NCBI RefSeq assembly: GCF_028446585.1
Contig: NZ_JAPFQL010000027.1
Span: forward strand, 1-36,159
DNA: 36,159 bases
DNA from: Intrasporangium calvum
GTDB lineage: Bacteria; Actinomycetota; Actinomycetes; Actinomycetales; Dermatophilaceae
Direction: 5' to 3'
Under the pieces are notes generated by a model. That model saw only the letters and a list, made by a program, of their open reading frames with translations, ran no database searches and was not told the origin of the DNA. Below, piece by piece: positions 1 through 7,347 of the stretch (position 1 is its first letter; every line of letters begins with the position of its first letter). The position numbers and the translations under genes are program-made.

Positions 1-25
1 GAGCCGGAGCCGGGGGCGGCCCCGG

Positions 26-59
26 CCCGCCGGGACGTCGGTGGCCGCGTCCCGGCGGG
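26..59 (-). terminator. 12-bp stem-loop downstream of the ABC binding-protein gene
   Basis: Arms at 26-37 and 48-59 are perfectly complementary (CCCGCCGGGACG and its complement) around a 10-base loop. There is no T-tract, as is common for actinobacterial stem-loops. It lies 22 bases past the stop codon of the solute-binding-protein gene. It may end that transcript, or protect its 3' end so that the binding protein is made in excess over permeases encoded further left. Nothing else is recognisable in 1-80. Confidence 0.5.
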
Positions 60-80
60 TCGAGCGGGCGGTGTCGAGCA

Positions 81-1376
81 TCAGCCGAGGGCCTGGACGT
101 CGGCGACGAACTTCTCCCAGGACTGCTCAGGGGTGGTGGAGCCGTCCTCGATGCGGGTCAGGGCCTGCTGCATCGCGTCGTTGATGGGGAAGTACTTCGG
201 TCCCTTGAACGGGCTGACGGTCACGGCCTTGGCGCGGTCGGCGAAGATCTTGCCGGTCGGGGCGTCGTTGAAGAACGGGACGGTGACGGAGGCCAGCTCC
301 GGGCTGTCGAGCGCGGCCTGCTGGCTCGGGAACGCCCCGACCTTCTTGAAGGCCTTGATCTGCTGCTCGGGTGCGGTCAGCCAGGCGGCGAACGCCTTGG
401 CCTCGGCCTGGTGCTGCGACTGGGTGGGCACGGTGAGGTAGGAGCCGCCCCAGTTGCCGCCGCCACCGGGGAAGGTGTTGGCGACGTCCCAGCCGTTGAC
501 GCCCTTGGCGTTGCCCTCGATGACGCCGACCATCCAGCCGGGGCAGAGCATGGTGGCGAACCCGTCGTCCTGGAAGCTCGCGACCCAGTCGTCGCCCCAC
601 TGCTGGAGCTTCGCGGAGAGCCCGTCGGTGATGCCGGCCTTGACGACGGCGTCGTAGGTCGCCTTCACCTGGGGGTTGGTCGTCGCGATGACGTCGCCCT
701 CCGGGGTCTCGTAGGCGGCCTCGATCTGGTTGACCATGCCCTGCCACGTCGCGCCGAGGCTGTCGAACCATGGGACGTCGGACTTGGCCGCGAACTGGCG
801 GCCCGCCGCGAAGTAGCTCTCCCAGGTGTCGCCGAGGAGGTCCGCGACGGCGTCCCGGTCGGACGGCAGGCCGGCCTTCTCGAAGAGGTCCCCCCGGTAG
901 CAGATGGCCTCGGGGCCGACGTCCGTGCCGTAGCCGATGAGGCGACCCTCGTCGTCGGTGGCGGCCTTGGCCTTCCAGTCGAGCCACCGGCCGTTCGTGT
1001 CGGCGGAGCTGAGGTCGACGAACTTGTCCGAGTACTGCATCAGCTCGGGCAGCCAGTCGACCTCGACGGCCTCGATGTCGGCCAGGCCCGATCCCGCAGC
1101 GAGGCGGGTGTTGAGGTTGTCGCGAGCCTCGTTCGAGGTGGCCGCCTTCTTGTGCTCGATCTTGATGTTCGGGTTGGCGGCCATGTACTCGGTGATGAGG
1201 TCCTCGTAGCCGAACTGGTTGAACGTCGCCAGCTTGAGGGTGACCGGACCGGAGGCGGCTCCGGTGGAGCCTGAGCCGGTGTCGTCGGCGTCGGCGCTGG
1301 ACCCGCAGGCGCTCAGGGCCAGGAGTCCGACGGTGATGAGGGCAAGCGCGCGGGTGCGGGTGTGGCGGGTTGTCAT
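81..1376 (-). CDS. ABC transporter solute-binding lipoprotein, sugar type (family 1)
   Basis: The 431-residue product starts with a lipoprotein signal: basic MTTRHTRTR, a hydrophobic stretch, then lipobox LSAC with the lipidated Cys at about residue 24. A Ser/Gly/Thr-rich linker follows, then an extracellular solute-binding fold (LKLATFNQFGYEDLITEY near the N-terminus, a GWMVGVIEG segment mid-protein). It should bind a sugar or oligosaccharide outside the membrane and deliver it to an ABC permease whose genes would lie left of the window. The ATG at 1374-1376 has a good ribosome site (AAGGAG). A perfect LacI-type palindrome upstream suggests repression by a LacI-family protein lifted by sugar. 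The substrate cannot be read from sequence. Confidence 0.88.
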   Translation of the reverse strand: MTTRHTRTRALALITVGLLALSACGSSADADDTGSGSTGAASGPVTLKLATFNQFGYEDLITEYMAANPNIKIEHKKAATSNEARDNLNTRLAAGSGLADIEAVEVDWLPELMQYSDKFVDLSSADTNGRWLDWKAKAATDDEGRLIGYGTDVGPEAICYRGDLFEKAGLPSDRDAVADLLGDTWESYFAAGRQFAAKSDVPWFDSLGATWQGMVNQIEAAYETPEGDVIATTNPQVKATYDAVVKAGITDGLSAKLQQWGDDWVASFQDDGFATMLCPGWMVGVIEGNAKGVNGWDVANTFPGGGGNWGGSYLTVPTQSQHQAEAKAFAAWLTAPEQQIKAFKKVGAFPSQQAALDSPELASVTVPFFNDAPTGKIFADRAKAVTVSPFKGPKYFPINDAMQQALTRIEDGSTTPEQSWEKFVADVQALG

Positions 1377-1435
1377 GTGGAGAGCTCCTTCGGTCTCAAC
1401 CCGGGCGAGGAGGGTGCGAGCGCTCCCGTGGAGGT

Positions 1436-1453
1436 TGTGAGAGCGCTCTCACA
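1436..1453. promoter_or_regulatory. LacI-family operator palindrome
   Basis: TGTGAGAGCGCTCTCACA is a perfect 18-bp palindrome with the GAGCGCTC core typical of LacI-family operators. A second, shorter GAGCGCTC lies at 1418-1425, centre to centre 23 bp away, so two repressor dimers may bind. Both lie between the candidate promoter and the start codon of the sugar-binding protein. Confidence 0.75.
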
Positions 1454-1457
1454 GGTG

Positions 1458-1487
1458 AGGATGGAGAGGGTGTTCGGCTGTCGTCAA
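1458..1487 (-). promoter_or_regulatory. Candidate promoter of the solute-binding-protein gene
   Basis: On the minus strand, TTGACG (1487-1482) is followed after 18 bases by CATCCT (1463-1458). This is a reasonable sigma70-type pair placed just upstream of the LacI-type palindrome, so a bound repressor would block early transcription. Confidence 0.4.
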
Positions 1488-1510
1488 CCCCTCGTTACCA
1501 TTTCGTGACC

Positions 1511-1683
1511 CAACTCGAGTGGCCCCATCGTCCACATCCCGTATGCCGCTGGGCTGGCTCCCGCGCGCAACTCACCTCGAGTGGCCCCACCGTCCACATC
1601 CCGTATGCCGCTGGGCCGGCTCAGGCGCGCAACTCACCTCGAGTGGCCCCGCCGTCCACATCCCCCAGACGGCGGGAGCCGGG
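1511..1683 (+). repeat. Left tandem array of the 62-bp repeat, three units
   Basis: Three units with exact 62-bp period: CTCGAGTGGCCCC begins at 1514, 1576 and 1638, each followed by CGTCCACATCCC. The first two go on to GTATGCCGCTGGGCT (1541-1555) or its one-mismatch form (1603-1617), then CGCGCGCAACTCAC. The third diverges after CGTCCACATCCC. The same unit occurs inverted right of the next gene (2686-2866). Apart from this array, 1488-1741 holds only the leader of the next gene. Confidence 0.9.
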
Positions 1684-1741
1684 TCCACAGCCGGCGTCGC
1701 GGGCCCTGCCGTCCTGCCGTCTATCGGATGAGGTTGCCCGC

Positions 1742-2683
1742 ATGACCGCTGCCGAGGATCTCCATGTTGACTCCCATCACCCTCCTCAAGATCTGTTGGG
1801 GAGGTGTCGGGCCCTCGCAGAGGAACTGCCTGCTGACCACGCCTTTTCCCACACGACGGCGATGCGCATTCATGGCTTGCCGATGTCGTATGCCATGGAG
1901 GAGGACGATCGCATCCACGTGGTGCGACCCATCACCAGGTCGCGCATCAAGCAGCCGGGCGTGGTCGGTCACCGGGCGCTGCACCCGCGACAGATCACGA
2001 CGGCGTCCGGGGTCAGGGTGGTGGATCTGGCCGACACGTGGGCGGACTTGGGGGAGATGATCGGTCGCGGCAGACCGGTCGGGCTCGACGACACGATCGT
2101 GGCAGGGGACGCGATCGCGACTCGGCTTGGTTCGCGGACCCCGCTGGCGCTCGCAGTTGCGGCACGCAACCGGCCTCGCGGCAAGCGCACCCTCATTGAG
2201 GGACTGGAGGAGGTCCGAGTCGGCTCCGCCTCTCCGGGTGAGACGCTCTCGCGCATCATGCTCGTGCGTTGCGGCCTGCCCGAGCCCCAGCTCAATGTGC
2301 CCATCTGGTCGAGCACGGACCCCTGCAGGCTGCTCGGCGTCGGAGACCTTGTGTGGCACCTGCGGCGACAGCCACCGCTGAAGGACATCAAGGTCATTGG
2401 TGAGTACCAGGGCGCGGCCTTCCATTCGAGTCCGGCGCAGCGCCGGCACGATCGGGTCCGGCTGCGCGGTTTCCAGCGTGATGGATGGCAGGTGGAGTTC
2501 ATCTGGAACGCCGATCTACACACGCCCGAAGCGCGCCAGCTGACAGTCGCGCGCTTCGCGAGCGCCTTGGAACTCGAGCGAGATTCGCTGAGTCTGGCTG
2601 CCTGCGAGCCTCGCTTCTTCTCCACCTACGCCATGCAGCTCGCGGAGCAGCGGGCATCGTTCCGACTGGCGCGCTCCTCGTGA
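1742..2683 (+). CDS. PD-(D/E)XK-like (DUF559/Vsr-type) protein with AbiEi-like N-terminal part
   Basis: The 313-residue protein has the layout of a large actinobacterial family often annotated as DUF559 or AbiEi-antitoxin-like. An N-terminal part has FSHTTAMRIHGLP, a vhVvrP strand and the VVDLADTWADL stretch. A C-terminal part resembles Vsr-like nucleases: E167 in SPGETLSRIML, D202 in GVGDLVW and E221-Y-Q223 in KVIGEYQG, fitting the D...ExQ pattern of PD-(D/E)XK enzymes. Nuclease activity is inferred, and Gln replaces the usual Lys. I start at the ATG at 1742, preceded by GATGAGG; the open frame extends further left through the repeat array, but that extension is low-complexity and repeat-derived. 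The gene is enclosed by inverted arrays of one repeat, suggesting a mobile or recombining cassette. It has no evident toxin or methylase partner. Confidence 0.65.
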   Translation: MTAAEDLHVDSHHPPQDLLGRCRALAEELPADHAFSHTTAMRIHGLPMSYAMEEDDRIHVVRPITRSRIKQPGVVGHRALHPRQITTASGVRVVDLADTWADLGEMIGRGRPVGLDDTIVAGDAIATRLGSRTPLALAVAARNRPRGKRTLIEGLEEVRVGSASPGETLSRIMLVRCGLPEPQLNVPIWSSTDPCRLLGVGDLVWHLRRQPPLKDIKVIGEYQGAAFHSSPAQRRHDRVRLRGFQRDGWQVEFIWNADLHTPEARQLTVARFASALELERDSLSLAACEPRFFSTYAMQLAEQRASFRLARSS

Positions 2684-2685
2684 GC

Positions 2686-2866
2686 CTGTGGACGGCGGGG
2701 CCACTCGAGGGGAGGGGGCGCGGGAGCGAGCTCAGCGGCATACGGCTGTGGACGGCGGGGCCACTCGAGGGGAGGGGGCGCGGGAGCGAGCTCAGCGGCA
2801 TACGGCTGTGGACGGCGGGGCCACTCGAGTTGGGGGTGGGGGTGTGGAGGGCCGGGCCACTCGAGT
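2686..2866 (-). repeat. Right tandem array of the same repeat, inverted, 60-bp period
   Basis: 2701-2760 and 2761-2820 are identical, and the shared 24-base start (CTGTGGACGGCGGGG then CCACTCGAG) recurs at 2686, 2746 and 2806. A degenerate partial copy lies at 2843-2866. Read on the minus strand, the unit is CTCGAGTGGCCCC, GCCGTCCACA, GCCGTATGCCGCTGAGCTC, then CTCCCGCGC, matching the left array in order. The core word GTATGCCGCTGAGCT is at 2729-2743 and 2789-2803 (minus). Perfect identity between units implies recent duplication or conversion. Confidence 0.92.
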
Positions 2867-2888
2867 TGGGGGGTGCGCGCATGAGGAA

Positions 2889-2935
2889 GCCCGCCCCCTC
2901 GGTCTCGTCGCCGAACTGTGACCGAAGGAGCGGGC
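2889..2935. terminator. Stem-loop between convergent genes
   Basis: 2889-2904 and 2920-2935 pair at 14 of 16 positions (GCCCGCCCCCTCGGTC against GACCGAAGGAGCGGGC) around a 15-base loop. It separates the convergent nuclease-like and AraC-type genes and could stop both transcripts. No gene is seen between 2867 and 3021. Confidence 0.5.
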
Positions 2936-3021
2936 CTGCCCTCAAGCCCGGTGACCGACAGGGGAGGAGATCACCGAGCCACTCAGGAGCAACTCACGAG
3001 AACGACTATGCGCCGGGCACC

Positions 3022-4020
3022 TTAAAGAACGCTGGGAATGCCTCCTGGACCGCGCCCATCGTCCACCACGCGAGACGGCGCGCGCCCGCGGCGGAACGTT
3101 CGCGGGGAGGCGTCGTGGACCCGACGGAAGGCGGCCGAGAAGGCGAAGGCGCTCTGGTAGCCGACGCGATGCGCGATCTGCTCCACGGTCGCATCCGTCT
3201 CGACGAGCAGCTCAGCCGCGAGCATCAGCCGCCACCTCGTGAGATACGCGATGGGCGGCTCGCCCGCGACCTCGGTGAACCGGCGGGCCAGGGTGGCACG
3301 GGAGACGTTCGCCTGGCGGGCCAAGGAGTCGAGGGTCCACGCTCGGCCCGGGTCGGCGTGCATCGCCCGTAGGGCGGGGCCTGCGACGGGGTCGGCCTCG
3401 GCGAGCCACCATCGCGGCGGCGCGGCGTCCGGTCGGGCGAACCAGGCCCGAAGGGTGCCGATGAGGATGAGGTCGACGAGCCGGTCGATGACGACGTCCT
3501 GCCCGGGGAGGTCCCGCTCGAGCTCGTCGACCAGCGCCTCGACGAGCGTGTGCCCTCCGGCAGACCGGTCCTGCGCGCGGACGACGACGACGTCGGGCAG
3601 GCTCTCGAGGAGGCGACCGGTGACCTGGCCGGGCAGCCCGTAGGTGGCGGTCACGAAGGCATCCTCGCCGTGCTCGGCCGTGCCCCACCGTCGCAGTCCC
3701 GTGCTCAGCTCCACGCAGAGCTCCCGGCCGACGAGGTCGCGGCTCGTCTCCTCCGGCCCGATGACGATCGTCGGTGGCACGCCGGGTGCGTGGGCGAAGG
3801 TGTAGGCCAGGCCGGCTGTCGTGATCGCCGCGTCACCGGGCCGGAGCATGACGGGCGGGTGGCCGTCGCGCTCGAGCCACCCCTCCCCGCGCACGACCAG
3901 GACCAGGCCCAGCGTGGCCTCGTCAGCGACCGCGATGGACCACGGCGCCTCCATCTCCACGTGCAGCACATGGGCCCCACGTGCGCGGTGACCGTCGAGA
4001 GCCGCAGCGAGGAGGTCCAT
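3022..4020 (-). CDS. AraC-family transcriptional regulator with N-terminal cupin
   Basis: The 332-residue protein has a cupin-like sensor domain at about residues 10-190 (HVLHVEMEAPWSIAVADEA, then LVVRGEGWLERDGHPPVMLRPGD) and a C-terminal AraC double helix-turn-helix at about 220-320. The first helix-turn-helix is LARQANVSRATLARRFTEVAG and the second includes VEQIAHRVGYQSAFAFSAAF, the typical signature. The ATG at 4018-4020 has AAGGTGG upstream. It diverges from the NmrA-like/DUF1772 operon across about 80 bases and probably controls it, as this family commonly regulates an adjacent oxidoreductase. The effector is unknown. Confidence 0.88.
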   Translation of the reverse strand: MDLLAAALDGHRARGAHVLHVEMEAPWSIAVADEATLGLVLVVRGEGWLERDGHPPVMLRPGDAAITTAGLAYTFAHAPGVPPTIVIGPEETSRDLVGRELCVELSTGLRRWGTAEHGEDAFVTATYGLPGQVTGRLLESLPDVVVVRAQDRSAGGHTLVEALVDELERDLPGQDVVIDRLVDLILIGTLRAWFARPDAAPPRWWLAEADPVAGPALRAMHADPGRAWTLDSLARQANVSRATLARRFTEVAGEPPIAYLTRWRLMLAAELLVETDATVEQIAHRVGYQSAFAFSAAFRRVHDASPRTFRRGRAPSRVVDDGRGPGGIPSVL

Positions 4021-4080
4021 ACCGCCACCTTAAGACGATCACGTAGGTAGACGAGCAGATACCCCATGGAGATCCTCGCC

Positions 4081-4095
4081 GTATGCCGCTGTGCT
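4081..4095 (+). repeat. Interspersed 15-base word, one mismatch
   Basis: GTATGCCGCTGTGCT sits in the control region between the divergent AraC and NmrA genes and runs into the possible GTG start of the latter at 4091. Confidence 0.7.
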
Positions 4096-4102
4096 GGGTC
4101 CC

Positions 4103-4954
4103 ATGAACATCTCACCTGAGTCTCCCCTCCCCCTCTCACCCGTTGCCGTCGTCGGTGTCACCGGCAAGACCGGTCGGCGCGTCGCGGCGGGGCTGGACGC
4201 CCTCGGCCTCCCCGTGCGCGGTCTCTCCCGGACCTCCACCACTCCGTTCCGCTGGGAGGACGAGGGGACCTGGGGGCCGACGCTGGCGGCGAGCCGAGCG
4301 GCCTACGTCAGCTTCTATCCCGACCTGGCGATGCCGGGCGCGGCCGACCTCGTCGGCGCGTTGGCCAAACACGCCCGGCAGGTCGGTGTCGAGCGCCTGG
4401 TGCTGCTCTCCGGTCGAGGTGAGCCGGGTGCCCAGGACGCGGAGGCGGCGGTGCTCGCCGAGCTCCCGGCCTCGAGTGTGGTGCGCTGCTCGTGGTTCAT
4501 GCAGAACTTCACTGAGGGCCTGCTCCGCGACGCGGTCCTCGGTGGCACGATCGGCCTGCCCGGACCAGGCAGCGCCGTCGAGCCCTTCCTCGACGTCGAC
4601 GACCTCGCCGCCGTGGCCGTCGCCGCTCTCGTCGAGGAGGGCCACGCGGGCGTCGTCCACGAGCTGACCGGCCCCGAGTCGATCAGCCTCGACGCGGCCG
4701 CGGCGGTGCTGTCTGACGTGACGGGCCGCCGGGTCGTGCATGAGCACGTGAGCGTCGACCGGTTCGCGGACCAGCTCGCTGGACTCGGCATCCCGCGCGA
4801 GGACGGCCTGTGGCTCGGGGACCTCTTCGAGGGCCTGCTCGACGGTCGCAACGCGCAGCCGACCGACGGTGTGGAGCAGGTCCTGGGCCGACCGGCGACG
4901 AGCTTTGCGACGTGGGCCGCCCGGGCTGCCGACCAGGGAGCGTGGACGCGATGA
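4103..4954 (+). CDS. NmrA-like NAD(P)-binding oxidoreductase/regulator
   Basis: The product (283 residues from the ATG at 4103) is an atypical short-chain dehydrogenase-like protein. VAVVGVTGKTGRRVAAGL near the N-terminus is the Rossmann dinucleotide-binding loop. Later segments (VERLVLLSGRGEPGAQDAE, SSVVRCSWFMQNF, DVDDLAAVAVAAL) match the NmrA/NAD(P)H-binding group. Members sense NAD(P) or reduce quinones and related compounds; the substrate is unknown here. An in-frame GTG at 4091 would add four residues; neither start has a strong ribosome site. The stop overlaps the next start (ATGA, 4951-4954), so the two genes are translationally coupled. Confidence 0.82.
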   Translation: MNISPESPLPLSPVAVVGVTGKTGRRVAAGLDALGLPVRGLSRTSTTPFRWEDEGTWGPTLAASRAAYVSFYPDLAMPGAADLVGALAKHARQVGVERLVLLSGRGEPGAQDAEAAVLAELPASSVVRCSWFMQNFTEGLLRDAVLGGTIGLPGPGSAVEPFLDVDDLAAVAVAALVEEGHAGVVHELTGPESISLDAAAAVLSDVTGRRVVHEHVSVDRFADQLAGLGIPREDGLWLGDLFEGLLDGRNAQPTDGVEQVLGRPATSFATWAARAADQGAWTR

Positions 4955-5433
4955 ACGCGCTCCGAGCAGCGGGCCTCCTCAGCGCGACCGCGTCCGGGGT
5001 CATGGGTGGGGTCTTGTTCGCGTTCTCCAGCTTCGTCATGCCGGCCCTGCGCCGGCTCCCCGTGACCGAGGCGGTGGCCGCGATGCAGGCCGTCAACGAG
5101 GCGGCGCCACGCGCCCTGATGCTGCCGCTCGTGCTGTCGGGCCCCGGGGCGGTTCTCGTTGCCGCCTGGGCCCTGACCCGCAGCGGCGTTCCAAGTCTGG
5201 CGAAGGGCCTCCTGGTCGCGGGTGCCGTGGCCGGCGTTGCCGCATTCGCGATCACAGCGGCTTACCACGTCCCTCGCAACGACCGTCTCGCCCGCGTCGA
5301 GGCAGGATCCGAGGCAGCGGCGGCGGCCTGGGAGTCGTACGTGCCGGGGTGGGTCGCGCTCAACCATGCCCGCACGGTGCTTTCCCTGGTGTCGGCCGGC
5401 CTCGTCATCGCGGCTGCCACCCACCTCCCCTGA
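4951..5433 (+). CDS. DUF1772 (anthrone-oxygenase-like) membrane protein
   Basis: This 160-residue protein has about four hydrophobic segments, starting LRAAGLLSATASGVMGGVLFAF. The conserved SFVMPALRRLP and the C-terminal NDRL...W..WVALNHARTVLSLVSAGL pattern place it in DUF1772. The family includes small membrane proteins, some acting as anthrone oxygenases with aromatic substrates; a reaction cannot be assigned here. Its ATG overlaps the NmrA stop by four bases, making one operon. The pairing of a small oxidoreductase and DUF1772 beside an AraC regulator suggests an inducible response to a small organic compound. Confidence 0.78.
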   Translation: MNALRAAGLLSATASGVMGGVLFAFSSFVMPALRRLPVTEAVAAMQAVNEAAPRALMLPLVLSGPGAVLVAAWALTRSGVPSLAKGLLVAGAVAGVAAFAITAAYHVPRNDRLARVEAGSEAAAAAWESYVPGWVALNHARTVLSLVSAGLVIAAATHLP

Positions 5434-5436
5434 CCC

Positions 5437-5507
5437 GCAACACGCCCGGATCCACGCAACTCACTGCGTTGCAGCAGCGGTGAGCTCTGAGGCGCCGGGC
5501 GTGTTGC
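5437..5507. terminator. Long stem-loop between convergent genes, with nested hairpin
   Basis: GCAACACGCCCGG at 5437-5449 is perfectly complementary to CCGGGCGTGTTGC at 5495-5507. Inside the 45-base loop GCAAC (5456-5460) pairs with GTTGC (5468-5472). It lies between the DUF1772 stop and the MATE stop and can serve both strands. Confidence 0.7.
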
Positions 5508-5521
5508 AGGGGAGGGCGGAG

Positions 5522-6847
5522 TCAGACGCCCGTGACCATCCAGGCGTCCTGCCTGGCCCGCCAGCCGAGCACGGCACCACGCACGATCATCCAGGCGGTG
5601 AAGGCGAGCCACAGCACCACGATGTCGCGCGCTGCGGAGCCGCTCGGCCCGCCCGCTCGGAGCACGAGGATCAGGGGAAGGTAGGCAAGCAGGCTGACGA
5701 CCTGACCCCACGCGAGCCACCGCCCGTCACCGGCGCCGATGAGCACCCCGTCGAGCACGAAGACGTAGCCGGCGACCGCTTGGCCGAGCCCGACGACGAC
5801 CAAGGCAGCTGCCAGGGCCCCGCGGACCGGTTCGTCGCTGGTGAAGAGGGGTGGCAGGACCCGGTGCAGCGCCACGACGACGAGGCCGATGGCGAGACCA
5901 CCCCAGACGCCCCACCGAATCATCGTGCGCATCGCCAGGCGCACGCCTTCGCGGTCGCCAGCGCCCAGGGAGCGCCCCACGATGGCCTGGGCGGCGATGG
6001 CGAGGGCGTCGAGGGCGAAGGCGAGGAACGACCACACCGTGAGCGCGACCTGGTGCGCGGCCAGCGGCACGTCTCCGAGGGACGCCGCTGCCCAGGTGGT
6101 CACGAGGAGTGTGGCCCGCAGCGCGAGGGTGCGGATGAGCAGGGGGACGCCGGTGCGTGCCGCGGCCAGGATGCGTCCCGGATGCGGGTGCAACGAGGCC
6201 TCGCGGGAACGCGCCTGGCGCAGCAGCACCGCGACCAGCCCGGCGGCCATGCCGGTCTGGGCGATGACCGTGCCCCAGGCGGATCCGCCGATCCCCCAGT
6301 CGAGCCCGTAGACCAGGACGACGTTGAGGGCGATGTTGGCGCCGAAGCCGAGCACGGAGGCGATGAGCGGGGTGCGGGTGTCCTGCAGCCCGCGCAGCAC
6401 ACCGGTGACCGCCAGGATGGCCAGCATGGCCGGCAGGCCCGCGGCGGAGATCCGCAGGTAGGTCGTGGCCTGTGTGACCACTGCGTCCGAGGCCCCGAAG
6501 AGGGTGACGATGGGCTCCGCGAGAACGCCGATCACTGCGGCCGTGATCACTCCCAGCCCGGCCGCGAGCCACAGCCCGTCCACCCCGGCGGTGATCGCAG
6601 CGCGGACGTCTCCGGCGCCCAGGTGTCGGGCGACCACGCTCGTGGTCCCGTAGGCGAGGAAGACGAAGATGCCGGCCGCGGTCAGCAGTGCGGTGCTCGC
6701 CACACCGAGGCCGGCGAGCTCTGCGGTGCCGAGGTGCCCGACGATGGCGCTGTCGGCGAGCAGGAAGAGCGGCTCCGCGATCAGGGCCAGGAAGGCGGGA
6801 ACGGCCAGTCGGAGGATCTCCCGCCGGTGGCCCTGGACGTCCTTCAT
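5522..6847 (-). CDS. MATE family efflux transporter (DinF-like)
   Basis: The 441-residue polytopic membrane protein has about twelve hydrophobic segments in two repeats of six. The N-terminus (ILRLAVPAFLALIAEPLFLLADSAIVGHLG) is the classical MATE opening, and VVARHLGAGD and AIVGRSLGAGD are the repeated loop motifs of each half. It should export organic cations, drugs or metabolites using a Na+ or H+ gradient. The ATG (6845-6847) overlaps the stop of the preceding AlkD-like remnant as ATGA, so translation was once, or still is, coupled to that reading frame. Confidence 0.9.
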   Translation of the reverse strand: MKDVQGHRREILRLAVPAFLALIAEPLFLLADSAIVGHLGTAELAGLGVASTALLTAAGIFVFLAYGTTSVVARHLGAGDVRAAITAGVDGLWLAAGLGVITAAVIGVLAEPIVTLFGASDAVVTQATTYLRISAAGLPAMLAILAVTGVLRGLQDTRTPLIASVLGFGANIALNVVLVYGLDWGIGGSAWGTVIAQTGMAAGLVAVLLRQARSREASLHPHPGRILAAARTGVPLLIRTLALRATLLVTTWAAASLGDVPLAAHQVALTVWSFLAFALDALAIAAQAIVGRSLGAGDREGVRLAMRTMIRWGVWGGLAIGLVVVALHRVLPPLFTSDEPVRGALAAALVVVGLGQAVAGYVFVLDGVLIGAGDGRWLAWGQVVSLLAYLPLILVLRAGGPSGSAARDIVVLWLAFTAWMIVRGAVLGWRARQDAWMVTGV

Positions 6848-7245
6848 GAGCCGGTGCCGAGGTGCTTGAGGGCCTCACGCCGCGACAGGCCGGACCGCCC
6901 TGGATGGTGCTTGACGAAGCGACGCACCCAGTCCGGGTCCCAACGGGCCTGGTCGCGCAGCGCCCAGCCGATGGCCTTGCGGCTGAGGAAGGCCCGATCC
7001 TCGATGTTCGGCTCGAGCACGTCGGCGAGGAGCGCCTGGTCGACGCGCTCCCGCGCGCCGACCTGGCTCAGCATGGCAGCCCGCCGCACCCAGACGGAGT
7101 CCACCCATGTTCGATGTGGCCGGTGCTTGGCGAGAGCCAGCGCGGAGTACATCTCCTCGCGGTAGGCCGCGCCGCTCCACAGCTCAGAGATCGCCGCCTG
7201 CCACTGCTCCCGCGATGCGCTCCGGTCCCGGCCATGACCGCCAAC
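6844..7245 (-). pseudogene. Degraded AlkD-type DNA alkylation repair glycosylase
   Basis: The open frame runs from just after a TAA at 7248-7246 to a TGA at 6846-6844. It keeps recognisable AlkD pieces: AAISELWSGAAYREEMYSAL, then VWVRRAAMLSQV, then AFLSRKAIGWALRDQARWDP and GLSRREALKHLG. The roughly 55 residues before the first piece are missing and no ATG, GTG or TTG start precedes it (first ATG at 7152). Between HRPHRTW and DSVWVRRAA about 50 residues are absent; that stretch normally carries the catalytic Asp (the WWDxVD region). The Trp of IGWAL remains. I infer a non-functional remnant whose frame survives perhaps because it is coupled to the MATE gene. Confidence 0.75.
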
Positions 7246-7289
7246 TTAGCCGGGGTCGCCGACCGGCTTCGGAACTGACCGCGACGCGC

Positions 7290-7321
7290 GTCCGCACACC
7301 CTCAGGAGGGTGGGCGTGCGA
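7290..7321 (-). terminator. Bulged stem-loop after the metalloprotease gene
   Basis: GTCCGCACACCCTC pairs with GAGGGTGGGCGTGCGAC around a short AG loop, with a bulge on one side. It lies 27 bases beyond the protease stop codon on the minus strand. No gene is seen between 7246 and 7347. Confidence 0.45.
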
Positions 7322-7347
7322 CCGCGCGCCGCGGGGCTCAGCAGGGC

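Noticed and set aside
1742-2683. Complete restriction-modification or AbiE toxin-antitoxin system
   Set aside because: No methyltransferase, toxin or second gene adjoins it; only a single nuclease-like protein is visible.
1511-2866. CRISPR array
   Set aside because: The repeats are adjacent 60-62 bp units without unique spacers, and no cas gene is nearby.
5222-7165. A 647-codon plus-strand open frame opposite the MATE gene
   Set aside because: Antisense shadow rich in Gly, Asp, Arg and Gln with no domain; the minus strand encodes a clear MATE transporter.
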